Shown here in pieces: positions 5,770 to 6,327 of a stretch of DNA of 6,327 nucleotides. The stretch is taken from contig PUNN01000436.1 of NCBI GenBank assembly GCA_003552605.1, positions 1-6,327 of the forward strand, read 5' to 3'. The stretch's first letter is position 1; each line of letters begins with the position of its first letter. Under the pieces are notes generated by a model. That model searched no databases and was not told the origin of the DNA. It saw only the letters and a program-made list of their open reading frames with translations. The position numbers were made by a program, and so were the translations under genes. This DNA comes from Phycisphaeraceae bacterium. GTDB lineage: Bacteria; Planctomycetota; Phycisphaerae; Phycisphaerales; Phycisphaeraceae.

Positions 5770-5794
5770 CTCAGACACACGGTTCCGTGCTGAG
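5770..5794. repeat. Hairpin upstream of the acetyltransferase start
   Basis: CTCAG (5770-5774) and CACGG (5778-5782) pair with CCGTG (5785-5789) and CTGAG (5790-5794), giving nine to ten base pairs with a three-base bulge. It lies about 54 bases ahead of the start codon on the minus strand and could be an operator or a leader hairpin. Its role is unknown. Confidence 0.4.
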
Positions 5795-5860
5795 ATGCCC
5801 ATCACCGGCCTCGGCGCAGTTCATCGTGACGTCATGCGATCCAGACCAGTTCGTGCCAAC

Positions 5861-5903
5861 CCCTGCCTCCCGCCGAAGGCAGAGAAGATGCAGCGAGGCA
5901 GGG
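5861..5903 (-). terminator. Stem-loop after the PhoH-type gene, possible terminator
   Basis: CCCTGCCTC (5861-5869) and GAGGCAGGG (5895-5903) are a perfect 9-bp inverted repeat with a 25-base loop, starting 29 bases past the stop of the PhoH-type gene. No T run follows on the minus strand, so it may be a Rho-dependent or mRNA-protecting stem and not an intrinsic terminator. The rest of the 216-base gap holds no gene I can support. Confidence 0.4.
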
Positions 5904-5932
5904 ATCGGCCCGTGCGGGCTTGTGCAAGTCCA

Positions 5933-6327
5933 TCACATCCGCGATGCGGCAAGCGAGGCAAGCTCGGAGCGTTCGCTCTTCTCGAGCATGACCGTGCCTA
6001 CGATGGCTTCACCCTTCAGCTTCTCCACGATATAGGATAGACCGTTGGAAGATGCATCGAGGTACGGGTTGTCGATCTGCGCGATATCGCCGGTCAGGAC
6101 AATCTTGGTCCCCTCGCCCACCCGGCTGACGATGGTCTTGACCTCGTGAGGGGTGAGGTTCTGCGCTTCATCGATGATGATGAACTGATGGGGAATGCTG
6201 CGGCCGCGTATGTAGGTCAGCGGTTCGAGTACGAGCTGGCCTGAATCGATCATCTGCTTGATCCGCGCCTCGCTCGGCTTGCTCTCTGCATGCTGGACCT
6301 CGGCGCCGCGGGTCGACAGCAGATACG
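5933..6327 (-). CDS. PhoH-family ATPase, C-terminal part (PIN-PhoH/YlaK-like)
   Basis: The gene is cut by the right edge; 130 codons and the TGA stop are visible. The frame stays open to 6327 with no start needed at the internal Met (6251-6253). The fragment shows STRGAE (4-9), EARIKQMIDSGQL (19-31), YIRGRSIP (38-45), the Walker B-type IIIDEAQNLTPHE (49-61), a KIVLTGD strand, then QIDNPYLDASSNGL and the terminal EKSERSELA. This series is characteristic of the PhoH ATPase domain, and the spacing and wording match the longer bacterial proteins in which an N-terminal PIN nuclease domain precedes PhoH. The Walker A loop and any PIN domain lie outside the window. PIN-PhoH proteins are reported as ATP-dependent RNA-unwinding ribonucleases; that role here is inferred from the family. 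Not part of a tight operon with the downstream acetyltransferase. Confidence 0.94.
   Translation of the reverse strand, partial: YLLSTRGAEVQHAESKPSEARIKQMIDSGQLVLEPLTYIRGRSIPHQFIIIDEAQNLTPHEVKTIVSRVGEGTKIVLTGDIAQIDNPYLDASSNGLSYIVEKLKGEAIVGTVMLEKSERSELASLAASRM

Noticed and set aside
5827..5834. TGACGTCA palindrome as an operator
   Set aside because: It is only eight bases, single, with no partner half-site nearby. It could be chance.
4592..6040. A 482-codon plus-strand open frame opposite the acetyltransferase and PhoH-type genes
   Set aside because: It runs antisense to two well-supported genes and has no recognisable motif. Long antisense frames are expected opposite GC-rich coding sequence.

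Overview
The window is high-GC bacterial DNA, roughly two-thirds G+C by eye. It carries four complete protein genes and one gene cut by the right edge, separated by two repeat-rich intergenic gaps. I did not recognise any rRNA, tRNA, CRISPR array or transposase gene. The gene families (RhlE helicase, Gfo/Idh/MocA oxidoreductase, signal-less GH5 hydrolase, PIN-PhoH-type ATPase) and the CCCTCTCCC-type hairpin repeats suit a Gram-negative, environmental lineage. Planctomycetota (Phycisphaerae-like) is my best guess, but it rests on protein flavour and repeat style, not on a marker gene.

Layout. Positions 1-229 hold no convincing gene and probably form the structured leader of the plus-strand DEAD-box RNA helicase gene rhlE (230-1609). 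The gap 1610-1874 separates rhlE from a minus-strand gene that converges on it. This gap holds a long inverted repeat that looks like either a small non-autonomous mobile element or a bidirectional terminator, plus a second hairpin. Next come two minus-strand genes in operon order: a Gfo/Idh/MocA oxidoreductase (4038 to 2941) followed after 64 bases by a GH5-type glycoside hydrolase (2876 to 1875). Together they look like a small cytoplasmic sugar or glycoside utilisation unit.

The gap 4039-4603 is packed with repeats. It has a pair of inverted CCCTCTCCC hairpins, a 24-base exact direct repeat, a 22-bp near-perfect hairpin, and a roughly 140-base nested inverted repeat ending just beyond the stop codon of the next gene. 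After it, on the minus strand, lie a tandem GNAT-like acetyltransferase (5716 to 4604) and, upstream of that, the C-terminal 130 residues of a PhoH-family ATPase (6327 to 5933).

The oxidoreductase-GH5 pair is bracketed by two repeat clusters that share a 13-base word. The start codons of rhlE and of the acetyltransferase were moved downstream of the longest open frame, because a good Shine-Dalgarno sequence sits exactly upstream of the internal ATG in each case. No clearly novel multi-gene system is visible. The most unusual content is the repeat and hairpin architecture of the two gaps.
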